From positions 1 to 23,478 of the forward strand of contig CBEVZC010000042.1 of NCBI GenBank assembly GCA_965554225.1: DNA of 23,478 bases, written 5' to 3'. Shown piece after piece: positions 1-8,919 of this stretch. Position 1 is the first letter of the stretch; each line of letters begins with the position of its first letter. The notes under the pieces are model-generated. The model made no database searches and was not told the DNA's origin. It saw nothing but the letters and a program-made list of their open reading frames with translations. This DNA comes from BMS3ABIN04 sp965554225 (GTDB lineage Bacteria > Bacteroidota > Ignavibacteria > Ignavibacteriales > Melioribacteraceae). The translations under genes and the position numbers were made by a program.

Positions 1-25
1 TTTTAATTTTCTCGATTAATTCCAT
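1..25 (-). CDS. Possible start of a leftward gene, cut by the window edge
   Basis: On the minus strand an ATG at 25-23 opens a frame reading MELIEKIK up to the window edge. No clear ribosome binding site precedes it, and eight codons cannot identify a product. It would lie downstream of glgP on the same strand, about 150 bases away, so it may simply be the next gene in that direction. Listed only because the frame is open and in a plausible place; it could be chance. Confidence 0.25.
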
Positions 26-171
26 TTTTGTTCCCGTTTTATCTTTATTATAGTTGATTATTTATATATGTATAATTTAATTTTATTAAAATTGTTTTTC
101 CTAAAGCTTCGCTCCTTTACTTACATAGAAGCAATAAATTCTTAGGTCATTAATAAACTTGTTTTAAAAAC

Positions 172-2736
172 TTACGCCCAATGAATAACACTTAATTCAA
201 AGGGATTAATTAACAATTCATGTTTAGGCAGAATTCTAAAAGTGAAACCGAAATGTCCTGTTATTTCACAAACTATCTCGCCTACAAATTTATGAGTATT
301 GGCTTTTTCGTCAGTAGAAATATAATCCATTTTAATTGCATAATTATTACTCGTATCTTCCCACTGGTCAACTTTACCGTAATAAATTTGAACTTCAACA
401 TCTTGAGGTGTTAAATCACCCAAAAACACTTCTGCACTTAAGGAATATTTTGAATCAACTTTAATCTTAATCTCACTTTCCAAAACTTCTGTTTTTACAA
501 ATTTAATTTGTGACCAATTAGCAAGAAGTTTAGATTTCCAGATAGTAAATTCCCTTGCTTTTTCAAAATCATTATCTTTTAAGTATAATCTCTTTTTATA
601 TGCATTGAGATAATACTTAGTAGCGTATTGTTCAACCATTCTATGAGTATTAAAAACCGGACCTAAATTTTTCATTGATGCTTTCATCATCGCGATCCAT
701 TGTCTCGGTATTTTATCATCTCCCCTATTAAAAAAAGTTGGAATTATTTCATTCTCCAAAGTATCGTAAATGAGTCTGGATTCAATTTCATCTTGATATT
801 CGAGATCCACATATTCTTCACCATTTCCAATTTTCCAACCGTACATAGGATCAAAAGCTTCATCCCACCAACCGTCGAGCACACTAAAGTTTAATCCCCC
901 GTTTGCAATAATTTTCATTCCTGAAGTACCGCTTGCTTCCAACGGTCTACGAGGATTATTTAACCAAACATCACAACCCTCCACCATATAACGGGCAATA
1001 TTCATATCATAGTTTTCAATAAACACTATTTTTTTTCTAAAATGCTCTTCTTTAGCAGCAGCAACAATTTCCTGAATCAATTTTTTACCTGCATCATCTT
1101 GCGGATGTGCTTTTCCGGCAATAATAAACTGAACAGGTAAATCATTATTCCCAAGAATATTTGCCAACCGCTCAATATCCCTTAATATAAGATTTGCTCT
1201 TTTATAGGTAGCAAATCTACGTGCAAAACCAATTGTTAATGCGGAAGCATTTAGTACTTCCTTTGCAGCTTGAATTTCTGAAAGCGAGCCACCTCTTTTA
1301 CGAACCTGTTCCTGCAATCTTGATCTGGCAAATGAAACCAATCTTTCCCTTCTTCTTTCATGTGTACGCCATAGTTCTTCGTCCGGGATTTCGTCAATAT
1401 CAGACCAAATATCTTTATCGGAAATTTCCAGACTAAAATTATCGCCGATATATCTAAATAAAAGCTCGTACATTTCATTAGAAAGATGAGACCTTGTGTG
1501 AATACCGTTTGTGATATAATCTATTGGTATTTCATCGAATGGAATATTTTTAAATCCATTTACCCACAATTTTTTTGAAACTTTACCGTGCAGTTTACTC
1601 ACGCCGTTAACAAAGCCTGCCATATTCATTGCAAGATGAGCCATGTTGAAATTAACAGATGGTTTATCCTTAATTATTGTTCCTAAACTGTAAAATTCTT
1701 TATCGCTTATTTTTAATTCTTTTCTATAGTAATTTCCTAAATATTTTTCTACAAGCTGATTATCAAATACATCAATGCCTGCCGGTACAGGTGTATGAGT
1801 TGTAAATATATTAGAATAAAAGCCAATATCTTGAGCCTCTTGAAATGACAAACCTTTATCAATCAAATATTTTATTCTTTCCAAGGCAAGAAAAGCAGAA
1901 TGTCCTTCGTTCATATGGCAAACCGACGGGTTTACACCCAAGGCATGCAGCGCCCTAATTCCGCCAATTCCTAAAATAATTTCCTGTTCAATTCTGGTTT
2001 CTTTATTTCCGCCGTAAAGTGAGCGGGTAATCCATTTATCGGTATCACTATTTTCCGGTACATTTGTATCGAGTAAATATAAAGGAACTCTACCTACTTG
2101 GATTTTCCATATTTGAAATGAGACTTTTCGTCCCGGGAAATCCAAAGCAATTTTTATAGGTAACCCTTTTCCATCCAACACAAGCTCCATAGGCTGATTT
2201 TGGAAATCCGTTAATTCATACCTTTCCTGCTGCCAGCCGTCTGAAGTAAGATACTGCTGGAAATAACCTTCTTTATAACATAAACCAACGGCAGCAAGAG
2301 GAACGCCCAAATCACTTGCAGATTTCAAATGATCGCCGGATAAAACGCCTAAACCGCCCGAATAAATTTGGAGACATTCGGTTAAACCGAATTCGGCTGA
2401 AAAATAAGCAACAAAAGGAGTATCGTGAGAATCAAAATTTTTCTGGTACCAAGTAATTTCCTGCATATAAACTGTTAACTGAAGATAAACACGGTTCATA
2501 TGAGAAACGAAACCGGAATCTTCCGCAGCATCTTTAAGTTCGTCTTGACCAATTTGGCCAAGCATTAAAACAGGATTATGATGAGTAGCTTCCCATAATT
2601 CTCTATTCAATCTTCTGAAAAGTTCCTGTGCATCTTGGTTCCACGACCAGTATAGGTTATATGCGATTTCCCTCAACGGCTCCAGATTTTCCGGAAGTGA
2701 AGGAATAACATCAAAATTACCGATAAAATTTATCAT
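172..2736 (-). CDS. glgP: Alpha-glucan (glycogen/maltodextrin) phosphorylase, GT35
   Basis: This 854-residue enzyme should release glucose 1-phosphate from alpha-1,4-glucans in the cytoplasm using pyridoxal phosphate. The N-terminus (about residues 10-110) reads like the DUF3417 region of the short bacterial/archaeal alpha-glucan phosphorylases (LPENLEPLREIAYNLYWSW). The body holds the GGLGVLSGDH glucan/phosphate-site motif and an MNEGHSAF motif. The motif EASGTSGMK carries the expected PLP lysine, Lys608 by codon count. Length fits this subfamily, not the 800-residue classical one. The ATG at 2736 is preceded on the minus strand by AGAGGA. The gene is transcribed away from plsY, with an AT-rich 253-base gap between them that must hold both promoters. 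Whether the substrate is stored glycogen or maltodextrin cannot be told here, since no other glycogen gene is in view. Confidence 0.95.
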   Translation of the reverse strand: MINFIGNFDVIPSLPENLEPLREIAYNLYWSWNQDAQELFRRLNRELWEATHHNPVLMLGQIGQDELKDAAEDSGFVSHMNRVYLQLTVYMQEITWYQKNFDSHDTPFVAYFSAEFGLTECLQIYSGGLGVLSGDHLKSASDLGVPLAAVGLCYKEGYFQQYLTSDGWQQERYELTDFQNQPMELVLDGKGLPIKIALDFPGRKVSFQIWKIQVGRVPLYLLDTNVPENSDTDKWITRSLYGGNKETRIEQEIILGIGGIRALHALGVNPSVCHMNEGHSAFLALERIKYLIDKGLSFQEAQDIGFYSNIFTTHTPVPAGIDVFDNQLVEKYLGNYYRKELKISDKEFYSLGTIIKDKPSVNFNMAHLAMNMAGFVNGVSKLHGKVSKKLWVNGFKNIPFDEIPIDYITNGIHTRSHLSNEMYELLFRYIGDNFSLEISDKDIWSDIDEIPDEELWRTHERRRERLVSFARSRLQEQVRKRGGSLSEIQAAKEVLNASALTIGFARRFATYKRANLILRDIERLANILGNNDLPVQFIIAGKAHPQDDAGKKLIQEIVAAAKEEHFRKKIVFIENYDMNIARYMVEGCDVWLNNPRRPLEASGTSGMKIIANGGLNFSVLDGWWDEAFDPMYGWKIGNGEEYVDLEYQDEIESRLIYDTLENEIIPTFFNRGDDKIPRQWIAMMKASMKNLGPVFNTHRMVEQYATKYYLNAYKKRLYLKDNDFEKAREFTIWKSKLLANWSQIKFVKTEVLESEIKIKVDSKYSLSAEVFLGDLTPQDVEVQIYYGKVDQWEDTSNNYAIKMDYISTDEKANTHKFVGEIVCEITGHFGFTFRILPKHELLINPFELSVIHWA

Positions 2737-2989
2737 TTGGTCCTCTTTTAATTTTTACAATGCTTTTTAAACAATTATATAAATCTTAAACCTTATATGT
2801 TATAGGATAATTTTGAGAAAAGCAATTATATTTTTAATAATATTGTAAAAATACTAATTATCAATTTTATTTGATGGCTTAATTAGATTTAATAAATATC
2901 TAAGTATTGAAAATGTTATTTTTACGAATATTGAGTAATGAAATCAATTTTTATGAAAATTAATCATCGAAATAATTAAGAATATTTTT
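2737..2989. promoter_or_regulatory. Divergent intergenic region glgP / plsY
   Basis: This 253-base, very AT-rich spacer lies between two divergent genes, so it should carry promoters for both. I see no operator or convincing consensus promoter. No good Shine-Dalgarno precedes plsY (the bases before its ATG are AATATTTTT). Confidence 0.4.
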
Positions 2990-3625
2990 ATGGAGAAATA
3001 TTTTGTCAGTGCCGTAATAGGCTACTTATTGGGATCAATTCCTACTGCTTATTTAGTTTTGAAAAAAAAAGGCCTCGATATTACTAAAGAAGGCTCGGGG
3101 AATGTAGGAACCTTAAATTCTTACCAGGTTAGCAACTCCAAATTGATAGGAATATTTGTTTTTACAATTGACTTACTGAAAGGAATTTTCAGTGTTCTCA
3201 TAGTTAAACTACTTTTCGGAAATTTATTTATTTTTCCGATGGTTGCGCTTGTTTTTGCAGTCATTGCTCATTGCTACAATCCATGGATTAAATTTAAAGG
3301 CGGCAAAGGATTAGCCACCGCCGCAGGCGGTTCTCTTTTTCTAATTCCACAAATTTTAATTCTTTGCATAATATTTTGGATTGCACTTTACCTTTACAAA
3401 AGAAATATTCAAGTGGCTAATGCTTTTGCATCTTTGCTGGTCGGTCTGCTTGCAATTTCCACCTCTGGCATATTAAACAACTTTTCAACACCACCGGCAA
3501 AATCCAATATTTTCTTTGGAACATCGATTGTTTTTCTTTTTTTAATTATAATTAGTAAGCATATTTTTCCGTTAAAAGAATACTTTGAAGAACAAAGCAA
3601 AAAAATAAGGAACCATGAAAAATGA
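2990..3625 (+). CDS. plsY: Glycerol-3-phosphate acyltransferase PlsY
   Basis: This 211-residue integral membrane enzyme transfers an acyl group from acyl phosphate to glycerol 3-phosphate, the first step of phospholipid synthesis. It shows the family motifs in order: GSIPTAYLV in the first membrane segment (about residues 14-22), EGSGNVGTLN (about 37-46) and FKGGKGLATAAGG (about 102-114), the last two corresponding to conserved catalytic/substrate loops. At least five hydrophobic membrane segments are visible. Length is normal for the family, and the C-terminal tail is basic and cytoplasm-like. Its stop overlaps the start of the htrA-like gene (ATGA at 3622-3625), so the two are probably co-transcribed and translationally coupled. 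Confidence 0.95.
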   Translation: MEKYFVSAVIGYLLGSIPTAYLVLKKKGLDITKEGSGNVGTLNSYQVSNSKLIGIFVFTIDLLKGIFSVLIVKLLFGNLFIFPMVALVFAVIAHCYNPWIKFKGGKGLATAAGGSLFLIPQILILCIIFWIALYLYKRNIQVANAFASLLVGLLAISTSGILNNFSTPPAKSNIFFGTSIVFLFLIIISKHIFPLKEYFEEQSKKIRNHEK

Positions 3626-4821
3626 AAAACCTTAAGTCAATTTTAATTTCATCACTAGTTACGCTGCTGATAGTTTCGTTGGCATTTGCATATTACTTTT
3701 ATAAAAATCAAAAACCTAAAGAAAACGAACAAGTTGCAGCTGCTCAAACTGTTTCAACAAAACCTAACTTTCAAATAAAAGACACTCTATCGAATATTGA
3801 GCGTAATAAAAAAATTACAAATTCAAGGGAAACTATAATTACCGAAACTGTTTCTAAGGTTAGTCCGGCAGTTGTTGGAATTACCGTAACCGAGATTCAA
3901 GAGTATAGAGATCCTTTTAGTCAAGACCCCTTTTTCAGGCAATTTTTTGGCGATAGGGTTTACAAAAGGAAAATTAAGGGTTTAGGATCCGGTACAATAA
4001 TTTCTCCGGACGGATATATACTAACAAATGATCATGTTGCCGGCAATGCAGTTAAAATAATAGTTACCATGACGGACGGCAGACATTTTGACGCGAAAAA
4101 AATCGGGACAGATATGACGTCCGATATTTGCCTGCTTAAAATTAATGCTAAAAATTTACCGTATGTTCCGTTCGGTAATTCGGATAAAATTTTAATCGGA
4201 GAATGGGTAATTGCTTTGGGAAATCCTTTCGGACTTTTTGAAATAAACAATAAACCTACGGTTACCGTTGGCGTTATCAGCTCTGTCGGTCTTAATCTTG
4301 GTGTTGATAACAACCGCTATTATTATGACATGCTTCAGACCGATGCGGCAATAAACTCGGGTAACAGCGGCGGACCGTTAGTAAACAGTATGGGACAAAT
4401 AATTGGGATGAATACTTTAATTTATTCCAAGACCGGAGGAAATATCGGCTTAGGTTTTGCAATTCCCGTAAATAGAATAAAGCCGATTATTATGGAACTA
4501 AAAACAAAAGGTAAAGTTGATAGAAATTTCTGGACGGGATTAAGCATTCAAACTATTAACGATGGCATTGTTAAATACTTTAAACTCTCAAATGTTCAAG
4601 GTGTAATAATAACAGACATTGCGCCTAATTCACCGGCAGAAAAAGCCGGACTAAAAGTTGCCGATATAATTACAAAAGTTGATAACATAAAGGTTTCAGA
4701 CGATGCAACTCTTATTAATTTAATGCATACGAAAGAGACCAACGAAATAGTTACATTTGAAATTATTAGAAAAAATAAGACATTAGAAAAGAGTTTAAAA
4801 TTAGAGCCCAAAAATGATTAA
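3622..4821 (+). CDS. HtrA/Do-like trypsin-fold serine protease with one PDZ domain
   Basis: This 399-residue protein has an N-terminal membrane anchor or signal segment (residues 8-27), then a trypsin-like protease domain (about 75-290) and one PDZ domain (about 300-395). The catalytic triad is complete: His138 in NDHVAG, Asp168 in SDICLLKI and Ser249 in SGNSGGPL. The PDZ shows VQGVIITDIAPNSPAEKAGLK. By family it degrades or refolds damaged proteins in the periplasm. DegP and DegQ have two PDZ domains, so a single PDZ plus a membrane anchor is closer to DegS-like or short HtrA proteins; a role in envelope stress signalling is possible but not shown. The start overlaps plsY by 4 bases, and the end overlaps purB by 8. 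Confidence 0.93.
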   Translation: MKNLKSILISSLVTLLIVSLAFAYYFYKNQKPKENEQVAAAQTVSTKPNFQIKDTLSNIERNKKITNSRETIITETVSKVSPAVVGITVTEIQEYRDPFSQDPFFRQFFGDRVYKRKIKGLGSGTIISPDGYILTNDHVAGNAVKIIVTMTDGRHFDAKKIGTDMTSDICLLKINAKNLPYVPFGNSDKILIGEWVIALGNPFGLFEINNKPTVTVGVISSVGLNLGVDNNRYYYDMLQTDAAINSGNSGGPLVNSMGQIIGMNTLIYSKTGGNIGLGFAIPVNRIKPIIMELKTKGKVDRNFWTGLSIQTINDGIVKYFKLSNVQGVIITDIAPNSPAEKAGLKVADIITKVDNIKVSDDATLINLMHTKETNEIVTFEIIRKNKTLEKSLKLEPKND

Positions 4822-6115
4822 ACGATACACACCTCCGGAGATGGGAAAAATTTGGGAAGATGAATTTAAGTATTCTACCTGGTTAAAAATTGAAATTTTA
4901 GCTTGCGAAGCCCGCGCCGAACTCGGTGAAATTCCTGCAGAAGATGTTGATGTAATTAAAAAGAAGGCAAATTTTGAAGTTGAGAGAATTTTAGAAATTG
5001 AAAAAACAACAAAGCATGATGTAATTGCGTTTCTTACAAATGTAGCCGAGTACGTTGGTCCTGAATCAAGGCATATTCACTACGGAATGACCTCTTCCGA
5101 TATTTTGGACACTACACTTTCCTTTCAAATGAAAGCTGCCGGAAATTTACTTTTAGCAAAATTGAAAAAACTAAAAAGTGCACTTAGAGAAAGAGCATTT
5201 GAGCATAAACACACAATTTGTATAGGACGCAGTCACGGTATTCATGCAGAGCCTACTTCAATGGGATTAAAGTTTGGTCTATGGTTCGAAGAAACGAAAA
5301 GAAATATTGAACGACTAAAATCGGCTATTGAAAATATTAGTGTAGGACAAATATCCGGTGCAGTAGGTACTTTCGAGCACTTATCTCCCAAGGTAGAAGA
5401 ATATGTCTGTAAAAATATGGGATTGAACCCCGCTTCCGTTTCCACACAGATTATTCAAAGGGACCGGCATGCACAGTTTCTTACTACTTTGGCAATCATC
5501 GGAGCTACACTTGAAAAAATTGCTGTTGAGATAAGACATCTTCAAAGAACGGAAGTTTTGGAAGCCGAAGAATATTTTTCAAAAGGACAGAAAGGCTCAT
5601 CCGCAATGCCGCATAAAAGAAACCCGATAGTTTCCGAAAGAATAACCGGTTTAGCGAGGTTACTCCGCAGCAATTCCATGGCAGCTCTGGAAAATGTAGC
5701 ACTTTGGCATGAGCGGGATATTTCCCATTCCTCCGTTGAAAGAGTAATTGTTCCGGATAGCTGCATTACACTGGATTATATACTGAACTTAATGGTCAAC
5801 CTAATCACAAATCTTATTGTTTACCCTGAGAATATGCTCAAAAATTTAGAGATCACCAGGGGTTTGGTTTTTTCTCAAAGTATTATGCTAAAACTTGTAA
5901 CAAAAGGGATAACAAGAGAAGAAGCATATAAATTAGTGCAGGAACCTGCAATGAAAGTATGGCAAAATAAAGACAAAAACTTAAAGGATGAACTTTTACA
6001 CTCACCGGAAGTAATGAAACTTTTAACCAAAGACGAAATTGAAGAGATTTTTGATTCGAATAAGATGTTGAAGAATGTAGATTTTATTTTTGCAAGATCG
6101 GTCGAAGCAAAATAA
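4814..6115 (+). CDS. purB: Adenylosuccinate lyase
   Basis: This 433-residue cytoplasmic enzyme of the fumarase/aspartase superfamily cleaves SAICAR and adenylosuccinate, releasing fumarate, in purine synthesis. Visible signatures are TKHDVIAFL (about residues 57-65), GMTSSDILDT (about 82-91), the GRSHGIHAEPTS stretch with a catalytic His, and the superfamily signature GSSAMPHKRNP at residues 261-271, whose serine lies on the mobile catalytic loop. Length is standard for PurB. The ATG sits inside the last codons of the upstream protease gene, so expression is probably coupled to that operon. The functional link to plsY and the protease is not obvious; it looks like a housekeeping run. Confidence 0.96.
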   Translation: MIKRYTPPEMGKIWEDEFKYSTWLKIEILACEARAELGEIPAEDVDVIKKKANFEVERILEIEKTTKHDVIAFLTNVAEYVGPESRHIHYGMTSSDILDTTLSFQMKAAGNLLLAKLKKLKSALRERAFEHKHTICIGRSHGIHAEPTSMGLKFGLWFEETKRNIERLKSAIENISVGQISGAVGTFEHLSPKVEEYVCKNMGLNPASVSTQIIQRDRHAQFLTTLAIIGATLEKIAVEIRHLQRTEVLEAEEYFSKGQKGSSAMPHKRNPIVSERITGLARLLRSNSMAALENVALWHERDISHSSVERVIVPDSCITLDYILNLMVNLITNLIVYPENMLKNLEITRGLVFSQSIMLKLVTKGITREEAYKLVQEPAMKVWQNKDKNLKDELLHSPEVMKLLTKDEIEEIFDSNKMLKNVDFIFARSVEAK

Positions 6116-6148
6116 CGGCAGCATATACTTAAACAAAAGGAGGTACTC

Positions 6149-6670
6149 ATGAAATTTTTATATAAATCAGCTATTCTTGTATTCATCATACTTTTCATTT
6201 CATCGTGCGGCGGGAATGCGGATATCTTGAAAGTAGGTAACTCCGCTCCAGATTTTACTTTGCAAGATGCAAGCGGAAAAACTTACACACTTTCATCTTT
6301 TAAAAACATTTCTCCCGTTGTTGTTTATTTTTATCCTAAAGCAAATACTCCGGGATGCACAACGGAAGCATGCGGAATAAGAGATGATTTTTCCAAGTTC
6401 AAGCAGAACAATATAGTTGTTTTGGGAGTTAGTGTTGATTCAAAAGATGCAATTAAAGAATTTATAGACGACTACCATTTGAATTTTCCCCTTTTATCTG
6501 ATAAAAATAAAAAGGTTTCTGAAGAGTATGGAACACTGAACAATTTCGGTTTCTCGAATAGAGTAACTTTTATAATAAATAAGTCCGGAAAAATTGCCAG
6601 AATAATTAAAAATGTTGATGTAGAAACTCACGCAGATTCAGTATTCAAAATTGCTTCGGAATTAAATTAA
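6149..6670 (+). CDS. bcp: Lipoprotein thiol peroxidase, Bcp/PrxQ peroxiredoxin family
   Basis: This 173-residue peroxiredoxin reduces hydroperoxides with a reactive cysteine. The active-site motif TPGCTTEAC gives peroxidatic Cys70 and a candidate resolving Cys75, the PrxQ spacing. The thioredoxin fold follows (VVVYFYPKANTPG, VVLGVSVDS, FPLLSDKNKKVSEEYG). What is odd is the N-terminus: MKFLYKSAILVFIILFISSC is a lipoprotein signal with lipobox cysteine at residue 20, so this protein should be exported and lipid-anchored. E. coli Bcp is cytoplasmic. A strong ribosome site (AAGGAGG) lies 5 bases before the ATG, which supports this start and so the signal. It starts 33 bases after purB and may be in the same transcript. 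Confidence 0.92.
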   Translation: MKFLYKSAILVFIILFISSCGGNADILKVGNSAPDFTLQDASGKTYTLSSFKNISPVVVYFYPKANTPGCTTEACGIRDDFSKFKQNNIVVLGVSVDSKDAIKEFIDDYHLNFPLLSDKNKKVSEEYGTLNNFGFSNRVTFIINKSGKIARIIKNVDVETHADSVFKIASELN

Positions 6671-6785
6671 AATAATTGTAGTGCAGATAAAGAGGACTTT
6701 CGTTTTACAAAAATATTTTTAAATCTTATCCAAAATTCCAGCATCAAATTATATTAAAAATTTTTATTTGTTTACTATAAATATA

Positions 6786-6814
6786 TTGACAAATAACTCC
6801 GACTTTAATATATT
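6786..6814 (+). promoter_or_regulatory. Sigma-70-type promoter of groES-groEL
   Basis: TTGACA (6786-6791) is followed after 17 bases by TATATT (6809-6814), a near-consensus housekeeping promoter. Its -10 box touches the left arm of the CIRCE operator, as expected for an HrcA-repressed groE promoter. Confidence 0.75.
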
Positions 6815-6839
6815 AGCACTCGTTAAAGTTGAGTGCTAA
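6813..6839 (+). promoter_or_regulatory. CIRCE operator (HrcA binding site)
   Basis: TTAGCACTC, nine bases, then GAGTGCTAA: the two 9-base arms (6813-6821 and 6831-6839) match the CIRCE consensus exactly. It lies just before groES, so groESL is very probably repressed by HrcA and released on heat shock. hrcA is not in this window. Confidence 0.97.
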
Positions 6840-6863
6840 TAACAAATTTAAGGAGAATACAAA

Positions 6864-7160
6864 ATGACAGAAGTAAACATAAAACCATTAGCAGACAGGG
6901 TAGTTATTAAACCCGACGAAGTAATGGAAACAACAAAATCCGGGATAGTTTTACCCGATACAAGCAAAGAAAAGCCGATTGAAGGAACTGTTGTTGCTGC
7001 AGGTCCGGGAAAGGTTACGGAAGACGGAAAACTGATAAACATGAGCGTAAAAGTTGGAGACAAAGTACTTTACGGAAAATATTCCGGAACAGAAATAAAG
7101 TTGGACGACGATGAATACTTAATAATGAGAGAAGACGATATTTTTGGAATACTTAAATAA
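6864..7160 (+). CDS. groES: Co-chaperonin GroES (Cpn10)
   Basis: This 98-residue co-chaperonin forms the heptameric lid of GroEL. It has the family start IKPLADRVVIKPDE, the mobile loop ETTKSGIVLPDTSKEKP (about residues 22-38) and the typical VGDKVLYGKYSGTEIKLDDDEYLIMREDDIFGIL end. AAGGAG sits about 10 bases before the ATG. It is the first gene of the CIRCE-controlled groESL operon, 48 bases ahead of groEL. Confidence 0.98.
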   Translation: MTEVNIKPLADRVVIKPDEVMETTKSGIVLPDTSKEKPIEGTVVAAGPGKVTEDGKLINMSVKVGDKVLYGKYSGTEIKLDDDEYLIMREDDIFGILK

Positions 7161-7208
7161 TAATAATTAAAATCAAATTAAATAAAAACTATAACTTAGG
7201 AGGAAGAT

Positions 7209-8849
7209 ATGTCCGCAAAATTAATTGAGTTCAGCACAGATGCGAGAGCAAAATTGAAGATCGGTGTTGATAAACTGGCAAACGCTGTAAAAGTTACATT
7301 GGGTCCCAAAGGAAGAAATGTAATTTTAGATAAAAAATTCGGTGCACCAACAGTTACCAAAGACGGTGTTAGTGTTGCAAAGGAAATAGAGTTAGAAGAT
7401 GAAGTTGAAAACATGGGCGCACAAATGGTTAAAGAAGTTGCTTCCAAAACCAGTGACGTTGCCGGTGACGGAACTACGACTGCTACTGTTTTAGCACAAG
7501 CTATTTACAGAGAAGGTCTTAAAAATGTTACAGCCGGTGCAAATCCTATGGATTTAAAACGTGGTGTTGATTTAGCAGTAAAAAAAGTTATTGAACATTT
7601 AAGATCAGTCACTAAAGAAGTTGGTGGAAAAGATGAAATTGCGCAAGTAGGTTCTATTTCTGCTAATAACGATAAAGCAATCGGGGAACTTATTTCCGAT
7701 GCAATGGATAAAGTTGGGAAAGACGGAGTAATTACTGTTGAAGAAGCTAAAGGTACCGAAACGGAATTGGATTTAGTTGAAGGTATGCAATTTGACCGTG
7801 GTTATTTATCGCCTTATTTTGTAACCGATTCAGAATCGATGGAAGCAGCTTTAGAAACTCCATTAATTCTTATCCACGACAAGAAAATTTCAGCAATGAA
7901 AGATTTATTACCTATTCTTGAAAAAGCTGCTCAATCAGGTAAACCTCTTTTAATAATTGCAGAAGATTTGGAAGGTGAAGCATTAGCAACTTTAGTTGTT
8001 AATAAATTAAGAGGAACATTAAAGGTAGCTGCAGTTAAAGCTCCTGGATTCGGCGACAGAAGAAAAGCAATGTTAGAAGATATAGCCGTTTTAACCGGCG
8101 GTACAGTTATTTCCGAAGAAAGAGGATATAAATTAGAAAGCGCTACTTTAGATTATTTAGGTTCTGCAAAAAAAATAGTTATTGACAAAGATAATACTAC
8201 TGTAGTTGAAGGTTCAGGAAAGAGTGAAGACATAAAGAAACGGATAAATGAAATTAAAGCTCAAATAGAAAAAACAACTTCCGATTACGATAAAGAAAAA
8301 CTGCAAGAAAGATTAGCAAAACTTTCCGGCGGTGTTGCCGTACTTAAAATTGGCGCTGCTACCGAGATTGAAATGAAAGAGAAAAAAGCAAGAGTTGAAG
8401 ATGCACTTCATGCTACAAGAGCAGCTGTTGAAGAAGGTATTGTTGCCGGCGGCGGGGTTGCTTTAGTTAGAGCTATTGCAGAACTAGATGGAATGAAAGG
8501 TGATAATTTAGACCAGACAACCGGTATTAAGATTATACAAAAAGCTCTTCAAGAACCCTTGAAACAAATAGTGAACAATGCCGGATTAGAAGGCGCTGTT
8601 GTTCTGAATAAAGTTATGGAAGAAAAAGGTAACTTCGGGTTTAACGCCTCAACAGAAAAATATGAAGACTTATTCAAAGCGGGAGTTATTGATCCTACTA
8701 AAGTAACAAGAACGGCATTAGAAAACGCCGCATCTGTTTCCGCACTTCTTATTACAACCGAAGCTGTTGTTTACGAAAAGAAAGAAGAAGAAAAAATGCC
8801 AGCTATGCCACCAGCCGGTGGAATGGGCGGTATGGACGGAATGTATTAA
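7209..8849 (+). CDS. groEL: Chaperonin GroEL (Cpn60)
   Basis: This 546-residue chaperonin subunit forms tetradecameric rings that fold proteins with ATP in the cytoplasm. Clear landmarks are VTLGPKGRNVILDKKFGAPTV (N-terminal equatorial domain, cut here to its recognisable parts), the ATP-binding DGTTTATVLA motif, the apical-domain RRKAMLEDIA segment, and the AAVEEGIVAGGG motif near residue 410. The C-terminus is the usual GGM-rich tail (GGMGGMDGMY). The ribosome site TAGGAGGAAG lies just before the ATG. Length and motifs are fully standard, and it is co-transcribed with groES. Confidence 0.98.
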   Translation: MSAKLIEFSTDARAKLKIGVDKLANAVKVTLGPKGRNVILDKKFGAPTVTKDGVSVAKEIELEDEVENMGAQMVKEVASKTSDVAGDGTTTATVLAQAIYREGLKNVTAGANPMDLKRGVDLAVKKVIEHLRSVTKEVGGKDEIAQVGSISANNDKAIGELISDAMDKVGKDGVITVEEAKGTETELDLVEGMQFDRGYLSPYFVTDSESMEAALETPLILIHDKKISAMKDLLPILEKAAQSGKPLLIIAEDLEGEALATLVVNKLRGTLKVAAVKAPGFGDRRKAMLEDIAVLTGGTVISEERGYKLESATLDYLGSAKKIVIDKDNTTVVEGSGKSEDIKKRINEIKAQIEKTTSDYDKEKLQERLAKLSGGVAVLKIGAATEIEMKEKKARVEDALHATRAAVEEGIVAGGGVALVRAIAELDGMKGDNLDQTTGIKIIQKALQEPLKQIVNNAGLEGAVVLNKVMEEKGNFGFNASTEKYEDLFKAGVIDPTKVTRTALENAASVSALLITTEAVVYEKKEEEKMPAMPPAGGMGGMDGMY

Positions 8850-8868
8850 TAGATTATTGTTCCAATAC

Positions 8869-8898
8869 AAAAAAGGCGGTTTTACAACCGCCTTTTTT
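8869..8898. terminator. Strong hairpin terminator between groEL and the crp-like gene
   Basis: GGCGGTT (8875-8881), loop TTAC, AACCGCC (8886-8892), flanked by A-runs on the left and T-runs on the right. The A/T flanks make it work in both directions, so it can end both the groESL transcript and the convergent regulator gene that stops at 8920. Confidence 0.92.
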
Positions 8899-8919
8899 AA
8901 TTTAAATTAGAACAAAGTA

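Noticed and set aside
7196..7447. Minus-strand frame over the start of groEL
   Set aside because: Shadow of groEL; no independent support.
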